Positions 34,759 to 44,157 of a stretch of 64,000 bases of DNA are shown here, in pieces. This DNA is from Alphaproteobacteria bacterium (GTDB lineage: Bacteria > Pseudomonadota > Alphaproteobacteria > Micavibrionales > Micavibrionaceae): positions 1 through 64,000 of the forward strand of contig JAJFGQ010000018.1 of NCBI GenBank assembly GCA_021776075.1, written 5' to 3'. A program made the translations under genes and the position numbers. The notes beneath the pieces are model-generated. The model saw only the letters and a list, made by a program, of their open reading frames with translations, was not told the DNA's origin and searched no databases. How positions within the stretch are numbered: the first letter of the stretch is position 1; each line of letters opens with the position of its first letter.

Positions 34759-34928
34759 CGTGAAACAATCCTAAATACGACTGAATTTTAGATCTCCTAT
34801 GTGGATAGCTTGTGGATAGCTTGATGAGGATGATTGCCAGTTCTTGCCGACTTGTTCTAACTTCTATCTTAGGAGACTCCTAATTTTCCTGCTGAAAGGG
34901 TCACAATTTGTCCGGATCGAGTTCATAC

Positions 34929-35315
34929 ATGTCTGAAAAAGCTATAGTTCTTGTCGTAGAGGACAATGATTTTATAAGGAAACAGATTGTAACTTATCTG
35001 AGTGATTCTGATTTTGCGACGCTGGAGGCCTCTGAGGGCGGAGCCGCTATGGATCATATGATGTCGAATGACGGGATTGCGCTGGCGATTGTGGATGTGA
35101 GGATGGAGCCCGTTGGCGGGTTTGATTTTATACGGATTCTGCGGAGCGAAAATATTAATGTGCCTGTTGTTCTCGTAACGGGTGACCAGACTCCTGATAT
35201 TCTGGAGCAGGCAGGAAAGCTGGATGTGAGTGCTGTTTTGATGAAGCCGGTGGAGAAAGACAGGTTGGTGAAAACGGTCGAACGCACGATAAATCACGGG
35301 AAAGGGGCGCGGTGA
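34929..35315 (+). CDS. Single-domain response regulator (CheY-like)
   Basis: A 128-residue receiver domain with no output domain. The acidic pocket is VVEDND near residue 9, the phosphoacceptor Asp is in LAIVDVRMEP near residue 56, and the conserved Thr and Lys are in VLVTGDQ and VLMKPVE. The ATG at 34929 has GGA-rich sequence upstream; a TTG at 34908 is open but less likely. Its stop codon overlaps the GTG start of the secretin gene (GTGA), so the two are translationally coupled. No histidine kinase lies in this operon. Confidence 0.9.
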   Translation: MSEKAIVLVVEDNDFIRKQIVTYLSDSDFATLEASEGGAAMDHMMSNDGIALAIVDVRMEPVGGFDFIRILRSENINVPVVLVTGDQTPDILEQAGKLDVSAVLMKPVEKDRLVKTVERTINHGKGAR

Positions 35316-36964
35316 TCTGTATGGAAAGGCATTCTAATATCTGCTGTTCCGAGGTACGGATACATTTGAAGACGGGTGTGTCGGGTTTCTGTGCGAGAAA
35401 GTCTCTTTTATCGCTGTTCTCTGTCTTGCTGCTGCTGTCTTGTGCGCAGGCAGATGTCCCAAATCCGCGCAATGTCAACATTCCCGCACCTGCCACGGCA
35501 GATGAAAGGGCGGAAGCCGTGAACGAACGACCGGATAGTGTTTTGTTTCTGCCTTTGGGTCAGGATGTTCTCGTGCCGGAGGTGAGCGCTAATGATCCTC
35601 TGCCTTCTGTCCATGTGGGGCCGTTTGAGCTGCGTTCCGAGACATTGGCCGGGGCGTTGCAGCTTATTTTAGCCGATTACGAGGTGCCGTTGGCGTTTGA
35701 GACGGATGAAGGCCTGAACAGGCGTATTACAGTGGCGAATTTGCACGGTCCGGTGAATAAGGTTGTGCGTCAGATTTGCTCTCTCGCTGATTTATATTGT
35801 GCTTATGAAGATGGTTTGTTGATCGTTAAAGAGACGCAGACTTTTACGGTCAGGATACCGCCTATCAGTCAGGATGCAGCTTTCATGACTAACGTAGCGA
35901 CGGGACTGCAGGCGATTATTGGTGCTTCTGCTATCGTTGATTTGTCGACACGGACGCTTATTTATGAGGCAACGCAGCGCACCGCCGAGATGGCTGAGCG
36001 TTATTTTCAGCGTATGCGCTCCAGCACGGCTCTGATTGTTTTTGAGACCTATATCTGGGAGGTTCAGCTTAATAACGGGAATTCCACAGGTGTCAAATGG
36101 GAGCTGATTGATAGTTTTGGAAAGTTCGCGTCGAATGTTAAGCTTTCCGGCGCTGTAGGGGCTGATTTCTTAAATCCGGTCAGTATTGGATTGCCGACAA
36201 CGCAGGGTGCTACCGGCGGTCCGTTTGCGCCGTCTGACGTCTTTACGTTTTTGTCGACTTTTGGTGCTGTTAAGACTGTTTCCCAGCCGCAAATTACTGT
36301 GTTATCCGGCTCGTCTGCCCGTTTGCGCGCGGCAGATACGCAGAATTTTGTCGCTCGTGTTGCGGAAACGATTGATAACGGACAATCGACAACGTCTGTT
36401 GAGACAAGTTCTGTGGATACCGGTTTTACACTTGATATTGCCAGTGCCTGGGATAATGCAACGGTTTATGCGGATATTGAGATTGCGTTGACTGATGTGT
36501 CTGATATTAAAGATTTTGATTTTACATCGGGCGGTGGCGGTACGACAACGGTGCAGCTTCCCGAAACAACGGAGCGGGAATTGTCGACGCAGGTTAGAAT
36601 CAGGCCTGGTGATTCTCTTCTGATCGCGGGACTAGTCAGGGAGAATGATGCTTTTAAATCATCAGGTCCCGGCTTTATGGAGCCGTTTTTTCCAACCAGC
36701 AGGGAGGCAACGACGTCAAATCTTGAACTTGTCTTTCTTTTGCGTCCGCGGGTTATTGTGTTTACCAGCCCCAGTGAAGGGGATCATTACAACTCTGTAC
36801 GGGGGGCGGCTCATAGAGAGAAGGATTCTTTTGATTATGATTTTGAACCTTTGTTGGAGCTTCCTTCTGTTTCCAGTGACATTGATTTAACGGAAACCCC
36901 TATGGGGTCTTTGTCGTCCGATCTTTTGGATCCTGCTTCTGTGCCGTATGGGGGAGTGAGGTAA
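35312..36964 (+). CDS. Outer-membrane secretin lipoprotein of a type IV pilus/type II-like system
   Basis: A 550-residue protein with a long N-region, then SLFSVLLLLSC, a lipobox-like site with Cys near residue 44. Residues about 100-175 resemble a secretin N0/STN domain, and about 330-490 form the secretin beta-barrel, ending in TSNLELVFLLRPRVIVF; the VRIRPGDSLLIAGLVRE segment is typical. The lipidation resembles PilN/BfpB secretins of type IVb pili. The GTG start overlaps the response regulator stop. First structural gene of the operon; a gene with Ig-like modules follows two bases later. Confidence 0.9.
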   Translation: MICMERHSNICCSEVRIHLKTGVSGFCARKSLLSLFSVLLLLSCAQADVPNPRNVNIPAPATADERAEAVNERPDSVLFLPLGQDVLVPEVSANDPLPSVHVGPFELRSETLAGALQLILADYEVPLAFETDEGLNRRITVANLHGPVNKVVRQICSLADLYCAYEDGLLIVKETQTFTVRIPPISQDAAFMTNVATGLQAIIGASAIVDLSTRTLIYEATQRTAEMAERYFQRMRSSTALIVFETYIWEVQLNNGNSTGVKWELIDSFGKFASNVKLSGAVGADFLNPVSIGLPTTQGATGGPFAPSDVFTFLSTFGAVKTVSQPQITVLSGSSARLRAADTQNFVARVAETIDNGQSTTSVETSSVDTGFTLDIASAWDNATVYADIEIALTDVSDIKDFDFTSGGGGTTTVQLPETTERELSTQVRIRPGDSLLIAGLVRENDAFKSSGPGFMEPFFPTSREATTSNLELVFLLRPRVIVFTSPSEGDHYNSVRGAAHREKDSFDYDFEPLLELPSVSSDIDLTETPMGSLSSDLLDPASVPYGGVR

Positions 36965-36966
36965 GA

Positions 36967-38526
36967 ATGCTGTCTTGTAAAAAAATAAAAACTGTTTTGC
37001 CTCTGCTCTCTCTCTTTTCTGTTTTGTTTGTCTTGACGGTATGGGTTGGTGTTTCTTCTGCGTCGGCAAATGGCTTTTCCGATCCTGATGCACGAGGTAA
37101 GGCGGGACGGGGTGGTGACTTGCTGCCGGTTGACGCGGATGTTGATGGCGGGCAGATTACAATAGGGGCAACGGCGCAAGTGGTTGTTTTGTTCCGTAAT
37201 GATAGCGGACGGCCCGTTACGATGGGTGCTATCCAGCTCTATCCCTCTTCTACGGTGTCGGGTAAGGTTTCTTTGAATCAATGTTCTCAGGAGCCGCTGG
37301 CTTCCGGTGCCGTTTGTGCCGTCGCACTTTCCGTTAAGGCTTTGCAGTCCGGAACCTGGCGTGTTGAAATGTTGATGAGGCATAGCGGTCGTTCACGGCT
37401 TGTGACGTCGACTCTGTCCGGGCAGGTTGATGCCGGAGAGGATGGCGCGGAAAAATTTATCAGTGATATTGAAGCTATTCCAGATGAATTGGATTTCGGT
37501 AATCTGGATACGGCACATCCCATTATCAAAGCGATCGTTCTGAGGAATATTACGTCGGAGCCGGTTGATATTAATGCCGTATATATAGAGGCAGCAGATC
37601 AGGCCGGTTATTCTTTGAAAACGGATTGCGAGAGCCTTGGTCCGGGGCAGGCCTGTATTTTGACTGTAACCTGGTCTCCTGTTTCAAAGGGGCAGGCAAC
37701 GGGTGTTCTTCTTGTGGAGCATACGGGGCCGACGACGGTGGCGAGCGTCAATTTAGATGGGGACTATGATCCTGAAAACACAACAGAAGCCGAACTTTTC
37801 CCCGAGGCTGTTCCCGGGAAAGGGCTTTTGGTGGCGTCACTGAGTGAAGTTGCTTTCGGGTCAGGTATTGAAACAACGTCTGCGATTACGGTGTCTTTGG
37901 TGAATGTTGGTGATGCGCCTCTGGCGATTAAGGATATTCGTCTTGCCAGCACGGATAATGGCCTGAGTATCAGTAAAAAAGGTTGTGCGCCGGAAATGAT
38001 TTTAGAGCCTGTGGAGGCATGTCCTTTGACGCTTGCGTGGTCTCCGGTCAGAGAGGGTGCTATTCTGGATGATGTTCAGATTTTGCATGATGGCGCGCGT
38101 GGTATTCTTGTTTTGCCGGTGCGTGGCGATTCAAGCGGTGTAATTAGCCAGGATACGAAAGCTGTACGTTTGGCGGGGTCGGGCACGGCGACTCTGGCAC
38201 AGGGTGGTGGCGATTCTGATAGGCTGGTGCTAGTCAGGGATGATGATGTTGACCCCGCCAGCGTTTTGGACGGTTTTGTTGTGACGTCGCATTCACCGAA
38301 GCGTTCTATTATATCAGGACCGGGTGGTAGCCGTATTGTTTTTGATGGTGAGGAGGTCGTTTTGGGCGGTTTTCTCTGGTATGTGAATATTCGTTCCAGC
38401 GGCGTTGAGTTTAGAAGTGGCAATGAGAAGGTTCTTCTTCTTTTTGATAGATCTTTATCTTCTATTAACCGGGTTTCGACACAATCGAGTAGTGCCGCCT
38501 CTTCGTCGGGGAGTGGTGGGGGCTAA
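36967..38526 (+). CDS. Exported protein with three Ig-like (choice-of-anchor D) modules
   Basis: A 519-residue protein with a signal peptide (residues 1-35, cleavage near SASA-NG). Three related modules follow at about 60-155, 170-267 and 290-388. Each has the pattern of choice-of-anchor D/ASPM-SPD-2-Hydin domains (PDELDFGNLDTAHP, EVAFGSGIETTSA) and each has one Cys pair about ten residues apart (Cys106/117, Cys221/230, Cys340/352), likely disulfides. The C-terminal 90 residues form a separate unit with GSRIVFDGEEVVLGG and LFDRSLSSINRV, then a Ser/Gly-rich tail. Its place between secretin and ATPase suggests a periplasmic partner of the secretin. Confidence 0.82.
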   Translation: MLSCKKIKTVLPLLSLFSVLFVLTVWVGVSSASANGFSDPDARGKAGRGGDLLPVDADVDGGQITIGATAQVVVLFRNDSGRPVTMGAIQLYPSSTVSGKVSLNQCSQEPLASGAVCAVALSVKALQSGTWRVEMLMRHSGRSRLVTSTLSGQVDAGEDGAEKFISDIEAIPDELDFGNLDTAHPIIKAIVLRNITSEPVDINAVYIEAADQAGYSLKTDCESLGPGQACILTVTWSPVSKGQATGVLLVEHTGPTTVASVNLDGDYDPENTTEAELFPEAVPGKGLLVASLSEVAFGSGIETTSAITVSLVNVGDAPLAIKDIRLASTDNGLSISKKGCAPEMILEPVEACPLTLAWSPVREGAILDDVQILHDGARGILVLPVRGDSSGVISQDTKAVRLAGSGTATLAQGGGDSDRLVLVRDDDVDPASVLDGFVVTSHSPKRSIISGPGGSRIVFDGEEVVLGGFLWYVNIRSSGVEFRSGNEKVLLLFDRSLSSINRVSTQSSSAASSSGSGGG

Positions 38527-38570
38527 GTTTTATACTTGTTTTACCGCAAGGGTTTTCCCAAGGGTTTTTC

Positions 38571-40400
38571 ATGGACGATCAGGATTTACCGATAGATCAG
38601 AATACACCGGACTCTCTTTCCGAAGAAGATGAGTCTGACCGCCGCTCATCGGCGGATGATAGGCGGCTGACGGGTGGTACGCCTCCCGATGGTATAGAGC
38701 GACGGCAATGGCAGAGTCGCCGCAAGATGCGCGCCACTGAGGGGCGTGAGCGTTATCTTGATATGGTGCAGAAAGAGCGCGCCTTGCTTTTGGAGCAGGG
38801 TGTACCCCGTTCGACGGAACAGCTTCTGGATATGGCCGGAGTCAGTGCCTCTTCCGAGCAGGAAGAAGAAGGTGTTCGGGATCGCGCGACGGGCGATCAA
38901 CTGCGTTCAATTTTACCGGTTCAGGCGTGGCTTCCCCTAAGTATCCATTTGATTGGTTTGCAGGGGGGCTTGTTACGCATCGCGCCTTTGCATGATCTGA
39001 ATGACCGTCAGATGAAGGCCCTTATCTCAACAGCGCAACGCAGTGGTTTTCTGGTTGAAAAACTAGAGGTAGAGGTCTGGGATCGGGCCGAATTACTGGA
39101 AACCTTACGGCGGGTGCATGATCTGTCTGCTGACCGTTGTGAAAAAACACTGGCGCAGTGGTTGGCTGATCCTGATAACGGTCTTCTTCTGAATCAGTTT
39201 CAGCGCGATATGTTGGCGGAATCTTTGCAGATGCGGGCCTCTGATATTCATTTGTTACAGGATGGCAATCCCGATACGCCAAACTGGATTAAATACCGCA
39301 TTGACGGTGATATGGTGCCGATGCATCTTTTGCCGGCTGATTCCATGGCGCGTCTGACTACGCTTCTCAAGCGGGATGCCGGGTTGAATTTTGGTGATAA
39401 AACAACGCCGAAAGATGGCCGTTTCGGATTTTCCTGGCAAGGGCGGAATATTGATGTGCGGGTGGCGGCCGGCCCTCAGGCGCAAGAAGGGGAAAAGCTG
39501 ACATTACGTCTTTTGGACCGGGCTGCTTTGAAAGGATTTGATGATCTGTTCCGGCGTCATGAGGATGTGGGTGATTATCTTTCGGCTCTTTTATCGCCGG
39601 AGATTAAAGGTGGAGGCGGTTTGATTTTGCTTTCCGGGCCGACGGGGTCCGGTAAGACAACGACGATGTATGCCTGTGTCCAACAGATTGACAGGCGCCG
39701 TCGTCATGTTTTGACGATTGAAGATCCGATTGAGTATGAATTGCGTTATGCTACGCAGTGGCAGGTGCGTCCGGGGATGGCCGGGGGCGAGTTTTCCGAT
39801 CTTATTCGGGCGGCAATGCGTCATGATCCGGATTATATCATTGTTGGTGAGATGCGGGATGACGATACGGTGGAGACAGCTTTGCGGGCTGCTGAATCAG
39901 GGCATACGGTGATTTCAACAATTCATGCTGATACGGCCCTGCAGACGTTTGAGCGCTTGCGTACTTTGATGCCTTCGGAACGGGAAAGGTCATCAACCTA
40001 TACATTGGCGCAGCAAGTGAAAGCTGTTTTAAACCAAAGGCTCGTTCGAACTTTGTGTCAGGGGTGCGCCCATAAGGTGAAAGCCGAGGATTCTCTGGAC
40101 GAGAATGAATTGCAGGCCTGTGAAATTCCGGGCGACGCCGATATTCGGCGGCATAACACAACGGGTTGCGATTTATGTAACAGGACCGGTATCTCTGGAA
40201 GAACACTGCTTCTGGATGCTATTATGCTGACAATGGGACCGGGCCAAAGAAATGAAGTTTATGAAGCCCTTATGAGGAATGTCAATGATGTCATCAAGGA
40301 GGATGGTGTGATTATCCATACACGCCGGGAAGGCTTGATTGATCTTGTGCTGTCCGGCCTTGTTGATGCTAAACTGGCGATATCTTACATTGAAGAATGA
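38571..40400 (+). CDS. GspE/PilB-type assembly ATPase
   Basis: The cytoplasmic motor ATPase of the machine, 609 residues. Residues 1-190 are a variable N-terminal domain with an acidic, Arg-rich start. The ATPase core has Walker A GPTGSGKTTTMYA near 356, the Asp box TIEDPIEYEL, Walker B YIIVGEMRDDDT and the His box STIHADTA. A four-Cys zinc site, CQGC (about 496-499) with CDLC, is present as in GspE and PilB. The gene follows the Ig-module gene by 44 bases and precedes the GspF-like gene by 12. Confidence 0.93.
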   Translation: MDDQDLPIDQNTPDSLSEEDESDRRSSADDRRLTGGTPPDGIERRQWQSRRKMRATEGRERYLDMVQKERALLLEQGVPRSTEQLLDMAGVSASSEQEEEGVRDRATGDQLRSILPVQAWLPLSIHLIGLQGGLLRIAPLHDLNDRQMKALISTAQRSGFLVEKLEVEVWDRAELLETLRRVHDLSADRCEKTLAQWLADPDNGLLLNQFQRDMLAESLQMRASDIHLLQDGNPDTPNWIKYRIDGDMVPMHLLPADSMARLTTLLKRDAGLNFGDKTTPKDGRFGFSWQGRNIDVRVAAGPQAQEGEKLTLRLLDRAALKGFDDLFRRHEDVGDYLSALLSPEIKGGGGLILLSGPTGSGKTTTMYACVQQIDRRRRHVLTIEDPIEYELRYATQWQVRPGMAGGEFSDLIRAAMRHDPDYIIVGEMRDDDTVETALRAAESGHTVISTIHADTALQTFERLRTLMPSERERSSTYTLAQQVKAVLNQRLVRTLCQGCAHKVKAEDSLDENELQACEIPGDADIRRHNTTGCDLCNRTGISGRTLLLDAIMLTMGPGQRNEVYEALMRNVNDVIKEDGVIIHTRREGLIDLVLSGLVDAKLAISYIEE

Positions 40401-40412
40401 TTGTAGGCCGTT

Positions 40413-41630
40413 ATGCAGCAATGGGTAGCTGAAATTGTATATGACTCCCCGTCCGGCCCCAAAAAAATGGTCGAGTCTTTTTACATGCCATCAGTGAATG
40501 ATGTGCGGGATATTGTGGCCCAGAAGGGCGGTTATCTTTTGTCTGTCCGTCCGCATGAACGCTCTCCGCTGGAGCGGCTTCTGGCGCGTTCTTCCTGGTG
40601 GCAGGTGCAGCTTTTACGGGGGATACAGTTCCGTTCGGCGGCTACATCACCGGGGGTGGCGCTTTGGCGCATTATTCAGGCGGAAACAAATCCTATGCGC
40701 CAGAATATTATGGCGCCGGCGCGGGAGGCTTTATCCCGGGGTATGGGGGTGATCGACGCTCTGAGAGCCCTGCGTATATTTGATCATGGCACGATTGCTA
40801 TTCTGGCTGCCAGCGAGCGGGCGAATAAATTGGTGGAAGGTATTCCTCATGCTATCCACTCCATTACACAAAAACGTAAAAATACACGGGTTTTGGCCGG
40901 TACGATGTCGTGGTTGGGTATCGATGTTGTTATGATTGTCCAGTCTTTGTTTTGGGGCAAGGGGATGGTTCTGGAATGGTTTCGGGGGAACGCACCGACT
41001 GCGCCCGATGAGTTGGAAAGTTACTTGCGTGTTGTCGATAACCTTGAATTAACCTGGAATGTCTTGATTTATATTTCTTTTGCGTCGGGTGCTTTTCTGG
41101 CCTGGACTATTTTCTCCTTCTGGCTCAATAAAGGAAAAATAGATTGGCCAACAGCGCGCGTGGTACGGAAAATCCCTCTGATCGGTGCTTATCTTCGTGA
41201 TCTGGGTTTTGCCGATTCAATGGTGGCGGCATCGCGGATGTTGCGCGGCCTTGTTCCTATCGGCGATGCTTTGAAACAGTCTTCGGAGGCGACGACTGTG
41301 CCGGAAGTTTCGGCTTACTGGACGGAAGCCTCGACTGAACTGGAGCGTGGTGTGATGTTGGGGGCGGCATTGGACCGTAAACCCTTGACGCGGAATGAAC
41401 GTTTGGAACTGGCAAGCTTGTCTGATCTTGCGCAAGTTGCTACAGTGTTAGAGTCTATTGCCGAAATGCGTTCTGGTTCGGCAAAAACCAAACATAGTAT
41501 AATTGTCTGGGCTGCTTTTGGCTTGACTGGTGTATTTCTGGCGATTGCTTTTGGTAGTGCAATTTATGCTTTGACGGTCATGAATATGAGTATGGACAGT
41601 ATGATGGGCGGCTTGATGCAAGGGATATGA
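40413..41630 (+). CDS. GspF/PilC-type inner membrane platform protein
   Basis: A 405-residue polytopic membrane protein with two T2SSF-like domains (about 60-180 and 260-380). Hydrophobic spans lie at about 165-185, 210-240 and 365-395. Segments such as LSRGMGVIDALRALRIFDHG and SRMLRGLVPIGDALKQSSE match the repeated GspF motif (paired-helix domains before each membrane region). It should anchor the ATPase and prepilins. It overlaps the next gene by four bases (ATGA). Confidence 0.9.
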   Translation: MQQWVAEIVYDSPSGPKKMVESFYMPSVNDVRDIVAQKGGYLLSVRPHERSPLERLLARSSWWQVQLLRGIQFRSAATSPGVALWRIIQAETNPMRQNIMAPAREALSRGMGVIDALRALRIFDHGTIAILAASERANKLVEGIPHAIHSITQKRKNTRVLAGTMSWLGIDVVMIVQSLFWGKGMVLEWFRGNAPTAPDELESYLRVVDNLELTWNVLIYISFASGAFLAWTIFSFWLNKGKIDWPTARVVRKIPLIGAYLRDLGFADSMVAASRMLRGLVPIGDALKQSSEATTVPEVSAYWTEASTELERGVMLGAALDRKPLTRNERLELASLSDLAQVATVLESIAEMRSGSAKTKHSIIVWAAFGLTGVFLAIAFGSAIYALTVMNMSMDSMMGGLMQGI

Positions 41631-42604
41631 ATTTGGCGCTGTCGGGGAAAGATAAAGAGGTTTCTAGTAAGGACGCTGCCGATTCCGGTGTGGCGCGTCT
41701 GAAGCCGGGCTTGTCTGACTATATCGCGGGTGAAACCGCTGCCTTTCAAGCGACTTTGTCTCCTTTTTTGCCGAATGATATTGTGGGCGGGTCTATCCCT
41801 CACATACCGGGTACGGAAGAGGAGGGGGTCTGGAATGCCGCGTCTCAGGCCTGCGGGACCGAGCGCGTTCATTATTGTTATTCGGTGGAAGAAAACCGGT
41901 GCTGGTATCTGGCGTGTCCGTCATCCTCTTTGGCTTCAAATCCGGATAGTTGGTGCCCTTTGGCGGCCTCTTTGCCGGGGAATAGCGAGTATTGGGACCG
42001 GGAAACGGTCTATTTGTATGAACAGGAAGGGACGGCTTCGGCCTTGCGCTGGGACCCGGAGACGGCGCGTATGCAGGTTTTTCTGGGTGCGTCGCGGACT
42101 TTGTTGCCCCGTATTCAGAGCATGGATGCCAATTTTGTAACCATTAATCCGGAGATTGCCGTTACGATACCGTGGAAAAACCGGGCATTGAAGTCAGAAA
42201 AATTATCGCGCGCATCGGCCAGTTTGCTTCTTTATTTTGGCTTGCTTGTTAATTTTTTGGCTATACTTACTCTTTTGTTTCAGTACCTTATAACAAATTT
42301 TGTGGATCGGGACCTCTCGAAAGTCAAGGCTGAAACGGAAAAAGCCTCTACGGATTTGATGTTGAAGGCCTATAAGGCTTTGCAGAGTGATACGATTAAG
42401 CATCTGGTGCGTGTGCAGGCGTTGCTGGATGCCTTGCAGAAAATTGACGGCACGTTGGTGCGTTATGAGGTGAATAAGGGCAGCGTAGAGTGGGATGCGC
42501 TCGTACCGCAGTCTTTCAGCGGTTGTACCGGTATTTTGGCCGGTTGTCAGGTGCAGCCGGGGCTGGAAAAGGACGGACGCGTCAGAATTAGAGGAACGCG
42601 TTGA
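41627..42604 (+). CDS. Single-span membrane protein of the pilus-like operon
   Basis: A 325-residue protein that I do not recognise by sequence. Residues 1-190 are soluble with six Cys (ACGTERVHYCYS, CWYLACPSS, CPLAAS), perhaps disulfide-linked. One membrane span lies at about 195-220 (LLLYFGLLVNFLAILTLLF), followed by a coiled-coil-like helix (LSKVKAETEKASTDLMLKAY). Position and layout suggest a PilO- or GspL/M-like inner-membrane assembly protein. It is translationally coupled to the GspF-like gene. Confidence 0.78.
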   Translation: MNLALSGKDKEVSSKDAADSGVARLKPGLSDYIAGETAAFQATLSPFLPNDIVGGSIPHIPGTEEEGVWNAASQACGTERVHYCYSVEENRCWYLACPSSSLASNPDSWCPLAASLPGNSEYWDRETVYLYEQEGTASALRWDPETARMQVFLGASRTLLPRIQSMDANFVTINPEIAVTIPWKNRALKSEKLSRASASLLLYFGLLVNFLAILTLLFQYLITNFVDRDLSKVKAETEKASTDLMLKAYKALQSDTIKHLVRVQALLDALQKIDGTLVRYEVNKGSVEWDALVPQSFSGCTGILAGCQVQPGLEKDGRVRIRGTR

Positions 42605-42687
42605 AATAAATGTAAAATTTTATACTGTATTAAGATTTTAAGACTAAAATCAGTATAAGCAGGATTGTTTTGGGGAGGGAATAGGGT

Positions 42688-43218
42688 TTGGACTTTAAGT
42701 CGATTGATTGGCGCGCATTGCAGCGTTATACCAGCCCCAAAGCTGCCGGGGATCTGAATGATTTTCTTGAAAAACTGCCGCAAACGGCGGGTCAGACCGT
42801 GTTGATTGCGGCCGGGATTGCCTGGGCTTCGGCGGCGGCGATTGGTTTATATACGACGGTACAGATTCAGAGTCTGACAGAATTACGGGCGGAACTAAAG
42901 GATGTACAGGCTTTGCGGCCGATTGTACCGTCTGTGCGGGATATTCCCGTGGGGACGAATGAAGTGAAGAATTTTGCAGCCACTTTGGTTGAAACCTATC
43001 CGGGTCTGAATATAAGGCAACAGGGCGCATCTATTCATATCACATCGAATTCAACTGGTAATTTCGGGCAGTTTCGGGAAGCTATTGGCCATGTGCAGAG
43101 TGGCGGTAACGGCTGGCGCGTGTCCGTGGATCGTTTATGCGTCGGGCGGGAATGTAAACAGAATAAGCTGGCCGCTCTCTTGAAAGTCAATAAGGTTTCC
43201 GTGGATAAACCCCGATAG
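42688..43218 (+). CDS. Small bitopic assembly protein of the pilus-like operon
   Basis: A 176-residue protein with one membrane span at about 37-57 (VLIAAGIAWASAAAIGLYTT), a short helix (LTELRAELKDVQALRP), and a periplasmic domain of about 90 residues with one Cys pair (LCVGRECK). The layout is that of PilO/GspM-type proteins, though no family is certain. The TTG start at 42688 has GAGGG about ten bases upstream. It is 83 bases after the previous gene. Confidence 0.75.
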   Translation: MDFKSIDWRALQRYTSPKAAGDLNDFLEKLPQTAGQTVLIAAGIAWASAAAIGLYTTVQIQSLTELRAELKDVQALRPIVPSVRDIPVGTNEVKNFAATLVETYPGLNIRQQGASIHITSNSTGNFGQFREAIGHVQSGGNGWRVSVDRLCVGRECKQNKLAALLKVNKVSVDKPR

Positions 43219-43280
43219 GAATAATTTTATATTTTTTGTATTTTATGTCGTGCTAGACTGCTGAAGGATTGGAGAATAAA

Positions 43281-44072
43281 ATGGAAGGGAAGATCATGAA
43301 TGATAGTGTAAAGAAAGAGGGCATGAGGAAAGGGGAACGCGGTAATGTCCTGTTCCTGATCCTGATTGCCGTGGCCTTGTTTGCCGCTTTGTCTTATGCC
43401 GTAACGCAATCAACGCGGAGCGGAGCTGGTGATACGGCTGGAGAAACGGCCTTGATTAACAGTTCAACGCTTACGCAGTATCCGGCAGCGATAAGAACGT
43501 CGCTGGTGAGAATGATTGTTAGTAGGGGGACAACGGCAGATGAACTTGCTTTTAATCCACCCTCTGATTTTGGTGCTGGTTTGGCTATTGATGACACGGA
43601 TGCGATTCCAACTGATGAGGAAAGCGCGGTCTTCCATCCAGCAGGCGGAGGGTCGACATATCAGCAGGCGGCAAGTGATGTAAGAAGTGCTGGCTCTTCG
43701 GGGACGTGGCATTATAACGGGAACTTTGAGATAACTCGCATAGGGACGAGTGGTGCCGGAGGGAATGAAGTTATGGCTTTTCTTCCCGGGTTGTCTCTCA
43801 GCGTATGTCGGCGTCTTAATCAGGAGTATGGTATTGTTGCCGGAACTTTTACGGTTGCAGATGTACCTGATGTTGTGATTGCAACGGATACCGATCTTTT
43901 GGATGATCATTTGATTGGCGAAACTCTGCCGACGAATGACAGAGATGATATAGATAACGCTACGAATGATTTGCGTGGGCAGCCTTTTGGGTGTTTCTAT
44001 GATGCGACTTCTGACGTTGATGGTCAAGCTAACGGAGATTATATCTACTACCACGTTCTTTTGGAGCGTTAG
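43281..44072 (+). CDS. Prepilin-like protein with non-canonical N-terminus
   Basis: A 263-residue protein with a short basic leader ending KGERG, then NVLFLILIAVALFAALSYAV, a prepilin-like hydrophobic helix. The Gly before the helix fits prepilin peptidase cleavage, but +1 is Asn and +5 is Leu rather than the Glu of type IV pilins. The rest is secreted, with a Cys pair (VCRRL, GCFYD). The ATG at 43281 has GGAG six bases upstream; a TTG at 43269 and an ATG at 43296 are alternatives. A terminator follows it. Confidence 0.82.
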   Translation: MEGKIMNDSVKKEGMRKGERGNVLFLILIAVALFAALSYAVTQSTRSGAGDTAGETALINSSTLTQYPAAIRTSLVRMIVSRGTTADELAFNPPSDFGAGLAIDDTDAIPTDEESAVFHPAGGGSTYQQAASDVRSAGSSGTWHYNGNFEITRIGTSGAGGNEVMAFLPGLSLSVCRRLNQEYGIVAGTFTVADVPDVVIATDTDLLDDHLIGETLPTNDRDDIDNATNDLRGQPFGCFYDATSDVDGQANGDYIYYHVLLER

Positions 44073-44106
44073 GCTGTAAGGAAGGCCTTGCTATTTTGAT
44101 CTTCGG

Positions 44107-44147
44107 CAACCCGGTCTTCTTGTTTCGAGAGGCCGGGTTGTTTTTTT
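44107..44147 (+). terminator. Intrinsic terminator after the first prepilin-like gene
   Basis: CAACCCGG (44107-44114) pairs with CCGGGTTG (44133-44140), followed by seven T residues. It separates the two prepilin-like genes and may lower expression of the second or mark a second transcript. Confidence 0.85.
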
Positions 44148-44157
44148 AAGGGGACGT

